The notes beneath the pieces were generated by a model that worked only from the letters and a program-made list of their open reading frames with translations, ran no database searches and was not told the DNA's origin. Of a stretch of DNA of 64,000 bases, positions 1-11,980 are shown one piece after another; the stretch's first letter is position 1; every line of letters starts with the position of its first letter. The stretch lies in contig NC_084803.1 in the NCBI RefSeq assembly GCF_963583255.1, positions 25,146,428 through 25,210,427 of the forward strand, given 5' to 3'. Position numbers and translations under genes: made by a program. Source of the DNA: Pyrus communis (taxonomy: Eukaryota > Streptophyta > Magnoliopsida > Rosales > Rosaceae).

Positions 1-870
1 TGAATTTCGGGAAACTGAGGAAGACATAGGTTTACATGGTCACTAGAAGGTATTTGGTACTTAGACAACACTCATGGACCATCCCTCACACCATCACACG
101 CGGTGGTAGACAAGGTGGAGGGTTTAGAAAACCCAAATTTTCAACATTAACTAAATGAGCTCAAATTTAAGTGTTAGCTAGAGCTCAACAGGGGAAACAT
201 TTTTCATAACTATGCCAATGACAAATTCTAACCAAAAAGATTATGAAGAGTAGATGAAGTTTCATACCTCACTCGAAGGAAATGGTTGTCAGAATCACTG
301 GAAAAATGACAAAATCGTCGGAAATCCACAAGACTTTGCAACCTTGAACTGGAAAAATGGATAAATAAAAAAAAATAAAAAAAATAAAAAAAAAGGGAAA
401 TCTAACACTACATAGATGTAGGGCTCATCAAGAGGACACCAAGATCACCCAAAATGGTGGTCGGATGGAGGAGAAACTAGCGGGTCAAGTTGGCAGGTCG
501 GTGACCCGATTACACTCAAAAAGGGTCTGAAATCAGAAGCTCATTTTTGGGAGTTCCGGACTTTCTGGAGGTTCTCCCTCCAATTATAGCATTTTGGCCA
601 AATTGCCAAAATGCCCCCAACCTCAAACAACTCTAACTTCTTCGTTTTAACTCAGAATTGAGATTTGTTTGCGCCTATGCACTCATGGAATTAAGCTCTA
701 CCTAACCAACTCAAGAGTTTACCAAAAAGTTCTAATAAAATTCAAAATGGCATAAATACCCTTCACTTCACTTTTCTCAAAACCGAAGAATTAACGAACT
801 AACTTCAATTAAATCTCCATAATATGTCAAAAATAAAATAAAATACCAATTTTAGAAATGGGATATCACA
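1..870 (-). repeat. 3' LTR (partial) of a minus-strand LTR retrotransposon
   Basis: This block is a direct repeat of the end of the LTR at 1471-4046: base 1 onwards matches base 3241 onwards, and both copies stop at the same terminus (GGATATCACA on the plus strand, so the minus-strand LTR begins TGTGATATCC). The sequence after the terminus here (CCTCCACACCTTGTAAAA) reads on the minus strand as a purine-rich tract just before the LTR, as expected for a polypurine tract. The rest of this LTR lies left of the window. It carries a short A-rich insertion near 366-395 not seen in the other copy. Confidence 0.8.
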
Positions 871-1470
871 TCCTCCACACCTTGTAAAAATTTCGTCCCC
901 AAAATTTTCATAAGCCAAGCTACAAGGAACAACCACACTACTTCCTCAAACTCGATATTGACTACCACGTCATCAACATCAGATAAGTAACTAGCCCTTC
1001 TAATCGACACTAAGAACATAACCAAACTTCACTTTGATACTTCAAGAAATCGAAAAATAAGAATTCAAGAAGTATCCCCCACTAACACTTTTTGTCCATC
1101 AAATCCAACATGGGGATTTCAAGACAATGGTTTCACTACAAAACTAACTTCAACTTCCACAACTAACTCACTTTGGAAACTCTAGTCACCAACTTCAAAA
1201 GAACCAACGTTCGCGGATAGAACACTTGGAACGAGAAGATGACGAAACTGACACAAATCCAATCACCACAACCAATGTAAATGATTCGAACAAACAGTCA
1301 ACTACATTACCCATTCACACCCCCATAAACTAGAAGTACTAGTCTCTCACTCTAAGGTTTGCCAATCTAAGGAAACTCTAAGTTTGACACCAGTAATCCC
1401 ACAAGGCAAGCATCAGCGTCCACTGAAAATTTAAAGGTTCAGGGACCAATGCTCTGATACCACCAAAAGT
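871..1470 (-). mobile_element. Internal region of the minus-strand LTR element, non-coding remnant
   Basis: Only about 600 bases separate the two LTRs. I see no gag or pol similarity in either strand. The minus-strand start has a primer-binding site and the minus-strand end a purine-rich tract, so both priming sites survive while the coding part is missing. It is a non-autonomous (large LTR, deleted interior) element that would have depended on proteins from a related gypsy element. The text before the polypurine tract on the minus strand (GGGGACGAAATTTTTACAAGG) resembles the end of Tekay/Del-type gypsy elements, which is a family-level impression only. Confidence 0.7.
1451..1462 (-). other. 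Primer-binding site, initiator Met-tRNA type
   Basis: The minus strand reads TGGTATCAGAGC, the usual plant primer site complementary to the 3' end of initiator tRNA-Met. It lies 8 bases inside the LTR terminus at 1471, which fixes the element's orientation and LTR boundary. Confidence 0.85.
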
Positions 1471-4046
1471 TGTCATGCCCTTATCTCGAGAAACGCCCGG
1501 AATAGACATGCGACTGAAGGACAGTAGTGGTACAATATAAAATACATAGAGTCACTAAGAATCATACATATAATATACATCAGAGCTTCAACGAAATAAC
1601 TTACAACAAATGGTGGCAATACCTACTCTCAAGTGCACTTCATTCACAGCTATACCACCTGAAATCTTATCCTCTAACCATTACCAGTTACTCTGCAAAA
1701 TAACCCTATGCCATGGGAATGGCACACCTTGCAAATCAAAACCCAAATAAGCGATAAAGCTCGTGTGAGTGACAATAATACAACATATGTGAAAATAAAT
1801 AGTATAAAATGATTAAATTTCAAAGTAGTGCTACGTCCACACAGGACATTTCTTTCGTATACCGTATCAACAGTTAATATTATTTCGTCATTCTCTTTAG
1901 ATTGTGACTCACCACTTGCCTTTCATCATTTCCGAATAATCACAAGCGTCTAATAGCCACATATTTCATAATTTAACCACCATACGCCTCATTATTACGT
2001 ATAGGAATGACACAACATCAATAATACAATCAAGTGTACGAATGAGATTGGTACCTTTTTCATTATTACAATTCTTCGTTATGAGTAGGAATGAGTCACA
2101 TCCGAATCCATTATCTTTTAGGCAACACAATCATGTAAACTAATTGATTCAATCACCACTTTCTAGATTGAGCCACATAGGCTTTCAATCTCATTGTTCA
2201 TATATGTAATATGTACTAGTCTAGGGCTATAGACAGACACAATTCCGCCAAAGCCTACAATAGGCAACCGATTAGGATGTGATCCCCTATTACGAATTAA
2301 CCAAGCAGAACCACTCCTGAGAACATCATGTAGGTAGTGACTCCCTATAGCAGATTAACCAAGCAGAGTCACTACTACGAATATTATAGGTAGTTATCAC
2401 CCATTATGGATTAACCAAGCATGATCACCCTTAAACACGTATGTATGGCCATACCTAAGTAATAAGGATCGCCCACTGTACATTAACCTAGCATGATCCC
2501 AAAGTATGGCCCCCCATTGCGGACTAACCAAGCAGGACCATCCATGTACCACTGCTACATGGTGCAGATTCCAATTTTATCCTACATTACCCCATGGACT
2601 GGTTAGCGGTCATCTACTAGCCCTCACATATCACAATCATTTCAATCATAGCGCATATATATTCAATAGCACCATCAAGTAAACATAGCATAGTAGCACA
2701 CATTTCCATATAATCATTTGCAAATCCATGTTATATCCACATAGTATATAACAAGGAAATTCTCGTGGGTAATAACCATATCACATAATATTAATGTTAC
2801 TCACCTGGGTTCTTTGCACTTTTAGATTCATTAACTCCACCTCCAGGAGCCTAATACAACACACAAATCCCACTTATGAAACTTAATAAGACCGACATGT
2901 AACATGTAAATCGAGAAGCACATCAACTGGGAACGACATGTCATTGTTATAAGCAACTAAGCTCCATTAAGCCTCAACAACATTCTAAAAACAAACGACA
3001 TTCTAGAGTAAAGCACGTTGACTAGAATGTTAACCGTCGATAAGGTAGGTCCACTAAGGTCAACAATCTAAGATTATTCAATTTGGAAGATCCGCTCATC
3101 GGATTCTTAATCCGTAAGTTCTCAAAGGTCCAACAACTAATAGCTAGGGTGCTCACAAAATTATATGACAATTCAACGATCAGATTGTCGTCAATCACAC
3201 AAACGAGTGCCGGTCCAACTTGATCACCACACTAAACAATTGAATTTTGGGAAATCGAGAAAGACATAGGTTCACATGGTCACTAGAAGGTATTTGGTAC
3301 TTAGACAACGCTCGTGGACCGTCCCAAGCACCGCCACACACGGTGGTAGCCAAGGTGGAGGGTTTAGAAAACCCGAAAACACTAACTAAATGAACTCAAA
3401 TTTATGTGGTAGCTAGAGATCAACAAGGAAAACAATTTTCACAACTAGGCCGATGACAAATTCTAACCGAAAACTATTCAAATTCACCGGAAAAAATTGG
3501 ATTTCTAGGGTTCTAAACACCCTACTCTAAAACGAATATGAAAGCATAAACCAAGCATACGAACTTGAAGATTATGAAGAGTAGATGAAGTATCATACCT
3601 CACTCGAAGGAAAAGGTTGCCGAAATCACCAGAAAAATGATAATCCCGCTGGAAACCCATGGGACTTTGTTGCCTCGAACTAGAAAATGGATAGGAACCC
3701 GATCGCACCCAAAATGGGTCTGCAAACAGGCGCCCATTTTTGGGAGTTCTGGACTTTCTGGAGGTTTTCCCTCCAATTATAGCGTTTTGGCCAAATTACC
3801 AAAATGCCCCCAACTTCAAACGACTTTGTTCTAACTCAGAATTGACATCTGTTTACGCCTACGAGCTCATGGAATCAAGCTCTACCTAAACAACTCACCG
3901 AAAAGGTCGAGTAAAATTCAAAATGGCAAGAATCCCCGTCACTTCACTTTTCTCAAAATCGGAGAATTAACGAACTAACTTCAATTAAATCTCTGTAATA
4001 TGTCAAAAATAAAATAAAATACTAATTTTGGGAATAGGATATCACA
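1471..4046 (-). repeat. 5' LTR of the minus-strand element
   Basis: A 2576-base LTR bounded by TG (1471, TGTCATGCCC on the plus strand) and CA (4046). Its right portion (3241-4046) aligns with 1-870. No coding capacity is seen. A degenerate tandem array lies at 2276-2546. The base run immediately right of it (ATAAC) should be one copy of the target duplication; its partner is outside the window. Confidence 0.8.
2276..2546. repeat. Degenerate tandem array inside the long LTR
   Basis: Five imperfect units of about 55-70 bases, each containing a version of GGATTAACCAAGCAGGATCAC and preceded by a CCCATTA-like motif, start near 2276, 2338, 2395, 2466 and 2503. The array lies inside an LTR, where such subrepeats often mark the enhancer part of U3. 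Function is not shown. Confidence 0.75.
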
Positions 4047-6199
4047 ATAACCCTATCAGACTCAGTCCGTTGACAAGTAGTCATCGTCATAGTTACCGTG
4101 CACCTCGCCACCTTTTCGCTTGGGTCAGCAGATTCACCGTCAACACCAACAAAATTAAAATGCACAGAAACAAAAACACAAAGAAACCAAAAATTACAAA
4201 CAAAACAAATAATACATAAATTGTTCTAAAACACTCCACCAACAAAAAAAAAAACAACAACACCGCAACCATGTTCACCACTCGAGGACCAACAACGGAA
4301 GAATGTTGATATCAACAAAGCAAGTAGACAAAACACAATCAGAACTACAAAAGAAGGCGGCAAAGAGACCTAAACCACTCTCGAGGTGGGTAGCAAACAC
4401 AATGGCCAGATAGTCTTCTCATTCAAAAGCAAGCATCTAGCAGGCAATTGGAGTATTTAAGGGTAGAGCGGTGGAATGATAGAGAAAAATAGTTGTGTGA
4501 GACACAAAGAAGGGAAATCTGCAATGTTGTTAGAGTTATAGACTTAAGATATTTTTGGGGCTAATTTGGATTTGGTGCGGCAAAGCAAAAATCTCCAACA
4601 GCTGAGCTGAAAAGATAGCAACCAAGTGCCCAATCTGAGGCTGATTTCATGCTTACCACCACCGAAAAAGGGGGATTAGCCCTCTCCACAGTTAGCTCCT
4701 CAATCAATAAAGAGATGTGGGGAAGATCACATTCCATGAAAATGGAGATGGATAAGTAGAAAGAGGAAGAAAGGTGAAGGGAAGGAACTACCATTGACCC
4801 TAAAGGCAGATGCGGGTTGGCGGCTGGTATGGCTTTTGTGTTTCCTTTTTTTCTTAGGGGAGAAGGCTCAGGGAAATGGAACTACGCTCTTGAGGATTTG
4901 GGGAACCATCTTTGCTTTAAATTTGGGCTTTTTATGGAAATATTATTGATTGACGTTGGCTGGGTCTAATATGTCAACCCATCTCCATTATTTCATCATG
5001 ACTTACCTTTGGTCTTTTGGTGGTAAAATGTTTGGCATGTTGCAGTCTTATTAGATTAGAAATATGATTGTGTAAATTCTAGTGTATCTAGAGATATCTT
5101 TGAATATTCCCATTAGTTGTTAATATCTTATTAGAACTGTAATCCTAAATGGGTAAGGAATTAACCTTCTCTACTACTATAAATAAAGGCACAATGGGGT
5201 GGAATAGAACACACCTCACAATTAGACATCTCTCTTTCTCTCTACTATTGCCGCACTTCTCTTTTTATGGTCTCCATAATCATTCAGTAAATTATGCCCA
5301 CAACATGACCATTAATTTTTTTTTCTTTTGGGGTTCAGATAAGTGGGTAATCTTGGTCCTAACTGTCAACATGCTGAGGGAAAAAGAAAAAACGAAAATC
5401 AAATCTGGCAGTTGTATTTGAAAGTGGTCTTTAAATGGGCCTAAGTTAACCGAAATTCACTTGGGGTTGGGTTCATAATTTTCGAACATGAAAAAATGTT
5501 TCTCGTCCAAAAAACAGAAAAGGTAGAAAACATATTGGGCTCAAAGTTTTGTGGTTATCTTTTAATTTTGGGCTACAAACTCATCTAGAAGTTTTCTTAG
5601 TACTTAGTAGCCTTCTGCACGTATTATCGAGTATGCGAAAGATTTTTTCTTACGCTCTACTTGGATTACGCTACTTAGATTATAAATTCACTTTTTCTTA
5701 TTTCATTATTTTCTTGACAATTACAAACATAAAAGAGGGCTATCGTCGTATCTGTTTGTGGCCTCATCAAAGCCTCAGAGAAAATGACGACCTCTAATAT
5801 GTTGTTCCTGTCATTCCCCTCCATACTTGATATGCTAATGTACATTTGAAAGTGTTCCATTTTAGACAGAGGCATGTTTTCGTGATTTTTGATTTTTGAT
5901 TTTTTAATATGAACAAGAAGAAGAAAGGAGGATGTTGTTGAAAACTGCAAACGGAGTGCAAATTGGATAAAAAAACTAACAAATCAAAAGATAGAGCAGA
6001 CAAAATACAGACACCATTAAAAGCAAAATATTTACACATACATATATCAGACAAATATTTCTTGCTAGCAGTTTTCTTGCGAAATTGTATCTCTTATTCT
6101 TGTTCAATTTTTTTTCTGTTTCAGGGGCATTTTGCTCCAATTGTCTTTGTCGAAACCTTATTTCACCAAACTCAGACACAGGCTTTATAATAGGAGAGA
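4047..6199. other. Intergenic, no gene recognised
   Basis: Apart from the possible solo LTR at 5038-5305, short open frames here have no recognisable domains, splice pattern or codon bias. The sequence is AT-rich with many homopolymer runs. Confidence 0.6.
5038..5305 (+). repeat. Possible short solo LTR with TATA box
   Basis: A 268-base stretch begins TGTTG and ends CAACA (perfect 5-base terminal inverted repeat, typical of copia-like LTRs). It contains a promoter-like CTATAAATAAAGG at about 5178-5190, placed where U3/R would be. Flanking pentamers (TGGCA and TGACC) do not match well, so the target duplication is eroded or the call is wrong. Confidence 0.4.
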
Positions 6200-6207
6200 T
6201 ATGAATG

Positions 6208-7546
6208 CAGGCCTGGCAAACGGGTGATGTCTGTCGTGTTCGTGTCATTTTCGTGTAATACCTGTTATCTTAACGGGTCATATCGTGTCACACTTATTAT
6301 TTTAACGGGTCCTTAACAACTCGGGTCACTTTACCCAACTGGTAAAGTGGATAAAATGGCCCGACCCGTTATGATCCGTTAAGAATTTTTTTTTTTCTTC
6401 CTTAAATTTGCACATGCCACACATTGCCATATAAATATTACTTCAAAACATTAAAACACATTTTTCGTTTAAGTACTACATCTACACTTGAAAATAAGAG
6501 TCGAATAAAAAAAATATCCATACAGTACTAGTCTATTACAAAATATTAAATGTGGAAGGATATGCAAAATGAAAGAGTTTTTGTTTTCAAGGTTGTGAAC
6601 CCTTTCTCAAAAGTTTAAACCTTGCCAATGAAACTTAAAGCTTACATGTTTTTCCTTTTACAAAATCCTCAATTTTCATCGATCATCATGAGGAAATTGT
6701 ATTGGAACTTTAACTTGATCTATTGCCTTCAAGAGTTATGTTGATGATGTTTTCAGTAAGGTTTTCCACGTCAAAACTCTCTTCCGCATAAACTACGTAT
6801 AAAAAAACCAAACATTAAAAACCATATCCATATCCATTCAAATTCACATAATTCAATTTGCAAACATGCCCTAACCCAGAATCTCCAAAATCAGAAAACC
6901 CAAGAAATCCCAAATCCAGAAAATCCCCAACCATTAGTTTTAATTTTAACGAAAACCCCAAATCACTGGTTTTTGAAAAAACACAGAATACCCAAAAATA
7001 CAAAATTCATACATTTAGCGTGTACTTGCCTGTGTGTGGTTTTCTTGTGGCTGCCGGAGTCAAGTCGAAGGAAGTGAACAGAAGAGGATGTGAGAGAGAT
7101 GCAAATTAAGGAGACGGTGTGGGAGAAAGTCTAGACTGGAGAGATCATAGGGAATGAGAGAGAAGAGAAGGATAGCCTCCAACCTAATGCACAATGGACT
7201 GAGATTAAATCTCAACTGATCCAATGGTCACCAATTTTTTAAATTAAATTTAATATATATATATATATGTATAATTATTATAGTTTTTAGGGGTATAAAA
7301 TTGTTAAATTAATATATATAATTATTATAGTATTTATTTTTAGGGTTATAAAATTATAAAATTAATATTTTGCTTATCGTGTATCGTGTTACCCCCGTGT
7401 ATACACGAACTAACTCGTTATCTTAGAAGGTGCTTATCAAATTACCCGACAACGACCTGATTCGTTATCATGTCGACCCGAACATCTGTTAATTTTGTGT
7501 CGTGTCGTGTCGGGTTATCGAGTTGTGTCAGACATTGCCAAGCCTA
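6208..7546. mobile_element. hAT-like non-autonomous DNA transposon
   Basis: The left end (CAGGCCTGGCAAACGGGT) and the inverted right end (TAGGCTTGGCAATGTC) form a terminal inverted repeat followed on both sides by related text rich in CGTGTCGTGT and ACGGGTC motifs. This terminus is a common plant hAT-type MITE end. The flanking octamers TATGAATG (6200-6207) and CACGAATG (7547-7554) match at 6 of 8 positions, consistent with an old 8-bp duplication. No transposase is visible; an (AT)n tract lies near 7253-7268. Confidence 0.7.
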
Positions 7547-7711
7547 CACGAATGTAGCCCATTAACTTTCTTTTTTCATTTGAGGAAATTAAGAACTTTC
7601 AATTAGTGGTTAAAAAATTGTTAGTTTCAATTATCTCTTCCCTTAAGGCCCGTTTGATTCACAAAAAAGGAGAATTTGGAATGAGATATCATTTCTTTAG
7701 ACTTTAACATG

Positions 7712-8851
7712 TGTTTGGCCCCAAAATATTGGTGTGCACTAAGTAGGAGTTGTTCTCGGCCCGGCAGATATTTCTAAAATCATCATGGGCTGCTTGGTTA
7801 AGATCGGCTAAGTCTTAGTATGAGGCGGATTGATGGGGTGAGTCAAATCCTAGTATAATAAGGAGTCTCAATGGAATGAGGATGCTGAGATTTGAGAAGT
7901 GAATGTGGCCAGATAAAGAGGTTGGTTCAAAGTCCTAATGGATGAAGGATTGGCCGAGATCTGGTTAGATTAGGATAAAGAATCCTAATTCGAGTGTAGT
8001 TCTGGTTCAGTTATGTCGAGAGTGGCTGCTATAAATAAGAAGGGGGTACATCATTCTAACCCTCCAATTCAACACACAAACTGCCCTGTGCAAACTCTCG
8101 CTCTACGCGAAACATCTCAACAACCTTGAGATTTTTATTTTATTTTTCCGCCAACACATCTTAAGTTTAGATAAACAACATTGTGAAGGCAACCGGTGAC
8201 ATCTTCAGTTTGGATAAACAACATTGTTGTCGTAGAATTAACCGATCATGGAGCACTTTCAGTTTGGATAAACAGCACTGTGTCAATGCCGACTGGTTAT
8301 CTATCCATGTCTCGGCCAAGAAGGATCTTCGAGTTCTTGTTGGCAGAGGTCATCTCATTAGCCTTCTCGACAAAATGAAGTGTTACAGATTACTAGGCTC
8401 GGCATATTGAACACTAAGTTGTTTTATGATTAGACACTCACAACTAAGTTTTAGAGTTCGGTATTCTGACGGTCGAACCACGTTTACTATCAAGACATAT
8501 ATCTTCTTTGAGTACTTATGTCTGTATAGTCTGGAATTGATTCGGCGTGCTTATACTCTTATGAATATAATCACTGTAACTGAACCCGGTGCCGACGATC
8601 CATGAACTTCGCAAGACTAGCAGCCTTATCTTCAGGCTCTAGAACCTGAAGGTCGAGACATGTTCCTTCCTCGACCGTAGTCGCAAGATCAAGACGTTAG
8701 CAGCGAGCTCAATGCAACATCAACATATTTTATTCCCCGGCTGAGCTCGGCAGACGAATTGGCACGCCCTGCACACAACCGAAGGACATAGTTAACTTAT
8801 TAATTACTCAGGCTGCAAGCCACGTAGGCTTGGTAGTTTTTAGGGTCAACA
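7712..8851 (+). repeat. 5' LTR of E1
   Basis: 1140 bases, beginning TGTTTGG and ending GGTCAACA. A TATA box (CTATAAATAAG) lies at 8029-8039. Three copies of a TTCAGTTTGGATAAACA-like motif follow near 8162, 8208 and 8259 in the transcribed leader. The bases just inside the LTR (TTTTCGCACGCCTAGTAGG) occupy the primer-site position; the tRNA is not assigned. Compared with the 3' LTR, about 30 differences in the first 370 bases were counted by eye, mostly transitions. Confidence 0.92.
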
Positions 8852-8895
8852 TTTTCGCACGCCTAGTAGGACCTATTGCTAAAGCTACGAAGTTC

Positions 8896-11859
8896 ATGAC
8901 CATTGAGACACGGTCAGTAAAAAAGAAAATAGGGATGGGTAAATCAGCGACTAACTTTCCACCTATGGTCCAAAACCCAGATCATGATGGTCTGTCACAA
9001 GCACAGAATTCTCCTGCTACCATTACACTCGAAGCCACAAGTGTGACACGCCGAGAAAAGGAAATTAGTCTCAGGGGACAGGCTCGTGATGTGGAGACCA
9101 CCACCAGAGTGACAAAAGCAATTTTTGTCAAAGGAATAATCGAAGATTGCGATAAAGATGGTGGTGAAGGTTATGATCCACTGACTAGATCTTTTCTTCG
9201 GAGAAGACTTGAAGAGCAATCTCAGATTTTCAGTTAAGAAGTAAAAAGCATACTTGAAGTAATACACAGTAATGGTGAGACACACAACAAGATGCTCGAA
9301 TTGTTGGTTAGTAAAGTTTACGACAGCGGACCCACCGATCGTTCCCGGCAACTTTTGCCTAAGGGTAATCCGGTATCAACTCTACAGGCCAAAACAGGAT
9401 CTACTTGGCTCAAAATGCTCGATTTCGAAAAAAGAGGAGGATCAAGTAACAGATCAAACGGATCCGACCAGAGAGAAGAAACAACATCCGTTGATGTGAT
9501 TGAGGTCCAAAGAATGATCGATTCAGCCTTGAAAAATGGGCCAAAGTTCCCAAAGTTCATCTATCCATACCCAGCTTATATAGAGAAGTTCGAATATCCT
9601 AAAGGTTTTAAAATCCCAGACTTTAGCCTTTTTGCTGGCGAATCGTCCTTGTATTCGTTAGAACATGTGGCTTAGTTCACTGTGCAATGCGGAAATGTTA
9701 ATAGTGACTTCCATAAACTGCGACTATTCAACTTCTTGCTAACAGGTTCGGCATTTGTTTGGTAAATCAACCTTCTGCCCAATTCCATACAAAGTTGGGA
9801 GGAACTAGTCGAAAAATTCCATGAACAGTTATATTAGCCGGGGATGGAAATGTCAATTTCATCATTGGCTAGGATGGCTCAAACATCTGACGAGTCATAA
9901 ATGGAATACTTAACGAGGTTCAAGTCAGCCAGAAATTGGTGCCGAGCACCTCTCCCTGAAGTTGAATTCATCAGAATCACTCTGAACGGCCTGGATATGG
10001 AATATAAAAAGAAAATCTTGGGGCCAAACTTCTGAGATATGTACGAACTAGCCCAGCACATCGAGCAATATGATTATTTGCTCCAAGAAGAAAAGATCTC
10101 GAAGTCCCCATCCCGAGGAACGATTTACAAAAATCTCATGATTAGCTGCGCATCGGTCGAAGGTGAGGACTCCCAATACGCCAGTGTGGACGCGACCGAG
10201 ATAGTAATAGATAAACTGTACGTATGCAAGGCATTGGCTCAGATTAATTCCAAGGATACCAAAACCCGCTCGGCCTCTGAAGAGAAAATGAAAACATCAA
10301 AAGTTTACACTTTTGATATCACCAAGGCCCATGCAATTTTCCATCAGTTGTTATTGGCAAAGATCATCGAACTTCGGCCAAGACATAACATTCCTAAGGC
10401 TGAAGAGTTGAAAGCCAAAACGTATTGCAAGTACCACAACTCGAATAAGTATACCACAAACAACTGCGTCGTGTTGTGTGATGCTATTCAAAGCTGGATT
10501 GATAAAGGCAAGCTAAAATTTCCTAAAAAATAGATGACTGTCGATGTTAATCCCTTCCTTTCAGTGACAGTTGGCATGGTAGATGCTCAGTTACCTAAGA
10601 GCAAAGGGAAGGGGAAGGCTGAGTTTGTTCCAATACAACATATCATAAAGCAGAACTCTCGGCCGCGACTCAAGATTGATCTATTTTGAAACGAAGCACC
10701 TACAAAGTTTTCAGGACTGGCCATAGTCGAATTTATGTCAGACTCCAGTGCAAAAGAAACTGATGGACCGATGGTTTTGTGCAGCCGTTGTAAAGCACGC
10801 GTCATCTTAACCGAACCAAAGGAGAAACCACCTCAAGCTCCAACACCACGACAACCATCCACGGCCACGGCAACACCTCCAAAGGTATTCGGCGTAGGTC
10901 AGCGCCAGAAGGTATTTAATAGGCTCGGCCTTCAAATACAAACGGACGGCCCAACTTCAGCTAGACAACGTCTTGATTTTGACGCGCCGTTTTATAATAA
11001 GGATTATTACTTACATAACTCCAGCAGCTTGAGTTCATCGGCGAATAAAAAAACCATCAAGCCACCTGAGCCACAAGACCAACGTTAGTATAGTTACAAT
11101 TCTCCTACCGACATGTATACTGCATTATCCAAATCTCAGAAACGTCGACGCCAACGGATAGACAAAAGAAGCAGAAGGAAGTGGAGATGACCGACAACCC
11201 CCGGCAATCATGGCCGAATTACTTCAAGGGAAAAGGTAATTGATCACAACTTTGAAACCACCATTGAAGAGTTAGAGAAGCGCATCAAACTCCTCCTTTG
11301 GCCTAGGGAGATGAAAGCCCGTTTCGAGCATTTCAAAAAACAAGTTGAAAGCAAGCTTCCCTCATTATCCCCGCAAAAGCCGTTAATAAGAGTCTGACGG
11401 AAACTACATCCTCCATTTCTCTGAGAATCCTTGGAGTACATGCGAGAATTTCACAAGAAACATTCTGCCAATGACTTGTACGGCCTGCCCAAGGGGTATC
11501 AAGAAGCCCTCAACTTGGCACTAACTTGCCCTGATGCTGAACAGATTATCCAGAAAACTACTGATCTAGCAATGAAGGCAAGGTTCCAGCACATACGTGA
11601 AGCTCGGGTCCTTGACTTCGAAGTCAACCCGTACACAGACATAGACACCGTTAAGCTTCCTTTTTCTCTTGAAGACCTTCAGTATTTACGACATCATTTC
11701 AAAGTCTTTTTAGCCATATCTCTCTTGGGCCTTATGGCCGATGAGAAAGATCGTGTGGCGCATTTGAATGCCTACTTTGACACAAGGGACGCCCGAATCG
11801 CCTATGAAGAACGAGCTCGTAAGGCACTACAGGAAAAAAAAATCAAACCCCAGCAATGA
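8896..11859 (+). pseudogene. gag: E1 gag, broken
   Basis: Start chosen at the ATG beginning MTIETRS, which is also the start in E2 (42628). The capsid part (about 9540-10130) has the Tat-type text FPKFIYPYPAYIEKF, GFKIPDFSLFAGESS and WEELVEKFHEQ, resembling the retrotransposon gag domain. A cysteine/histidine-containing segment (KTYCKYHNSNKYTTNNC, about 10420-10470) sits at the position of the nucleic-acid-binding part of gag. At least five in-frame stops interrupt capsid (for example 9673-9675 and a TAA at 9763-9765), and later segments are broken into several frames. It can no longer make a particle protein. The tail (11431-11859) is a charged linker of unknown role. Confidence 0.85.
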
Positions 11860-11980
11860 ACAAGCTCGATGATGATAGCCAAAATGAAACAGATTCAGTT
11901 GATATACCACATCAGCAGGTACCCAATAAGGCAAAAGATGATCAGGTCGAGGATGCTCCAAAGCATGATATCGCACTCGA

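Noticed and set aside
4093..4281. A small hydrophobic minus-strand frame resembling a membrane peptide
   Set aside because: Produced by an A-rich plus strand read backwards (poly-Phe/Leu/Val); no supporting context.
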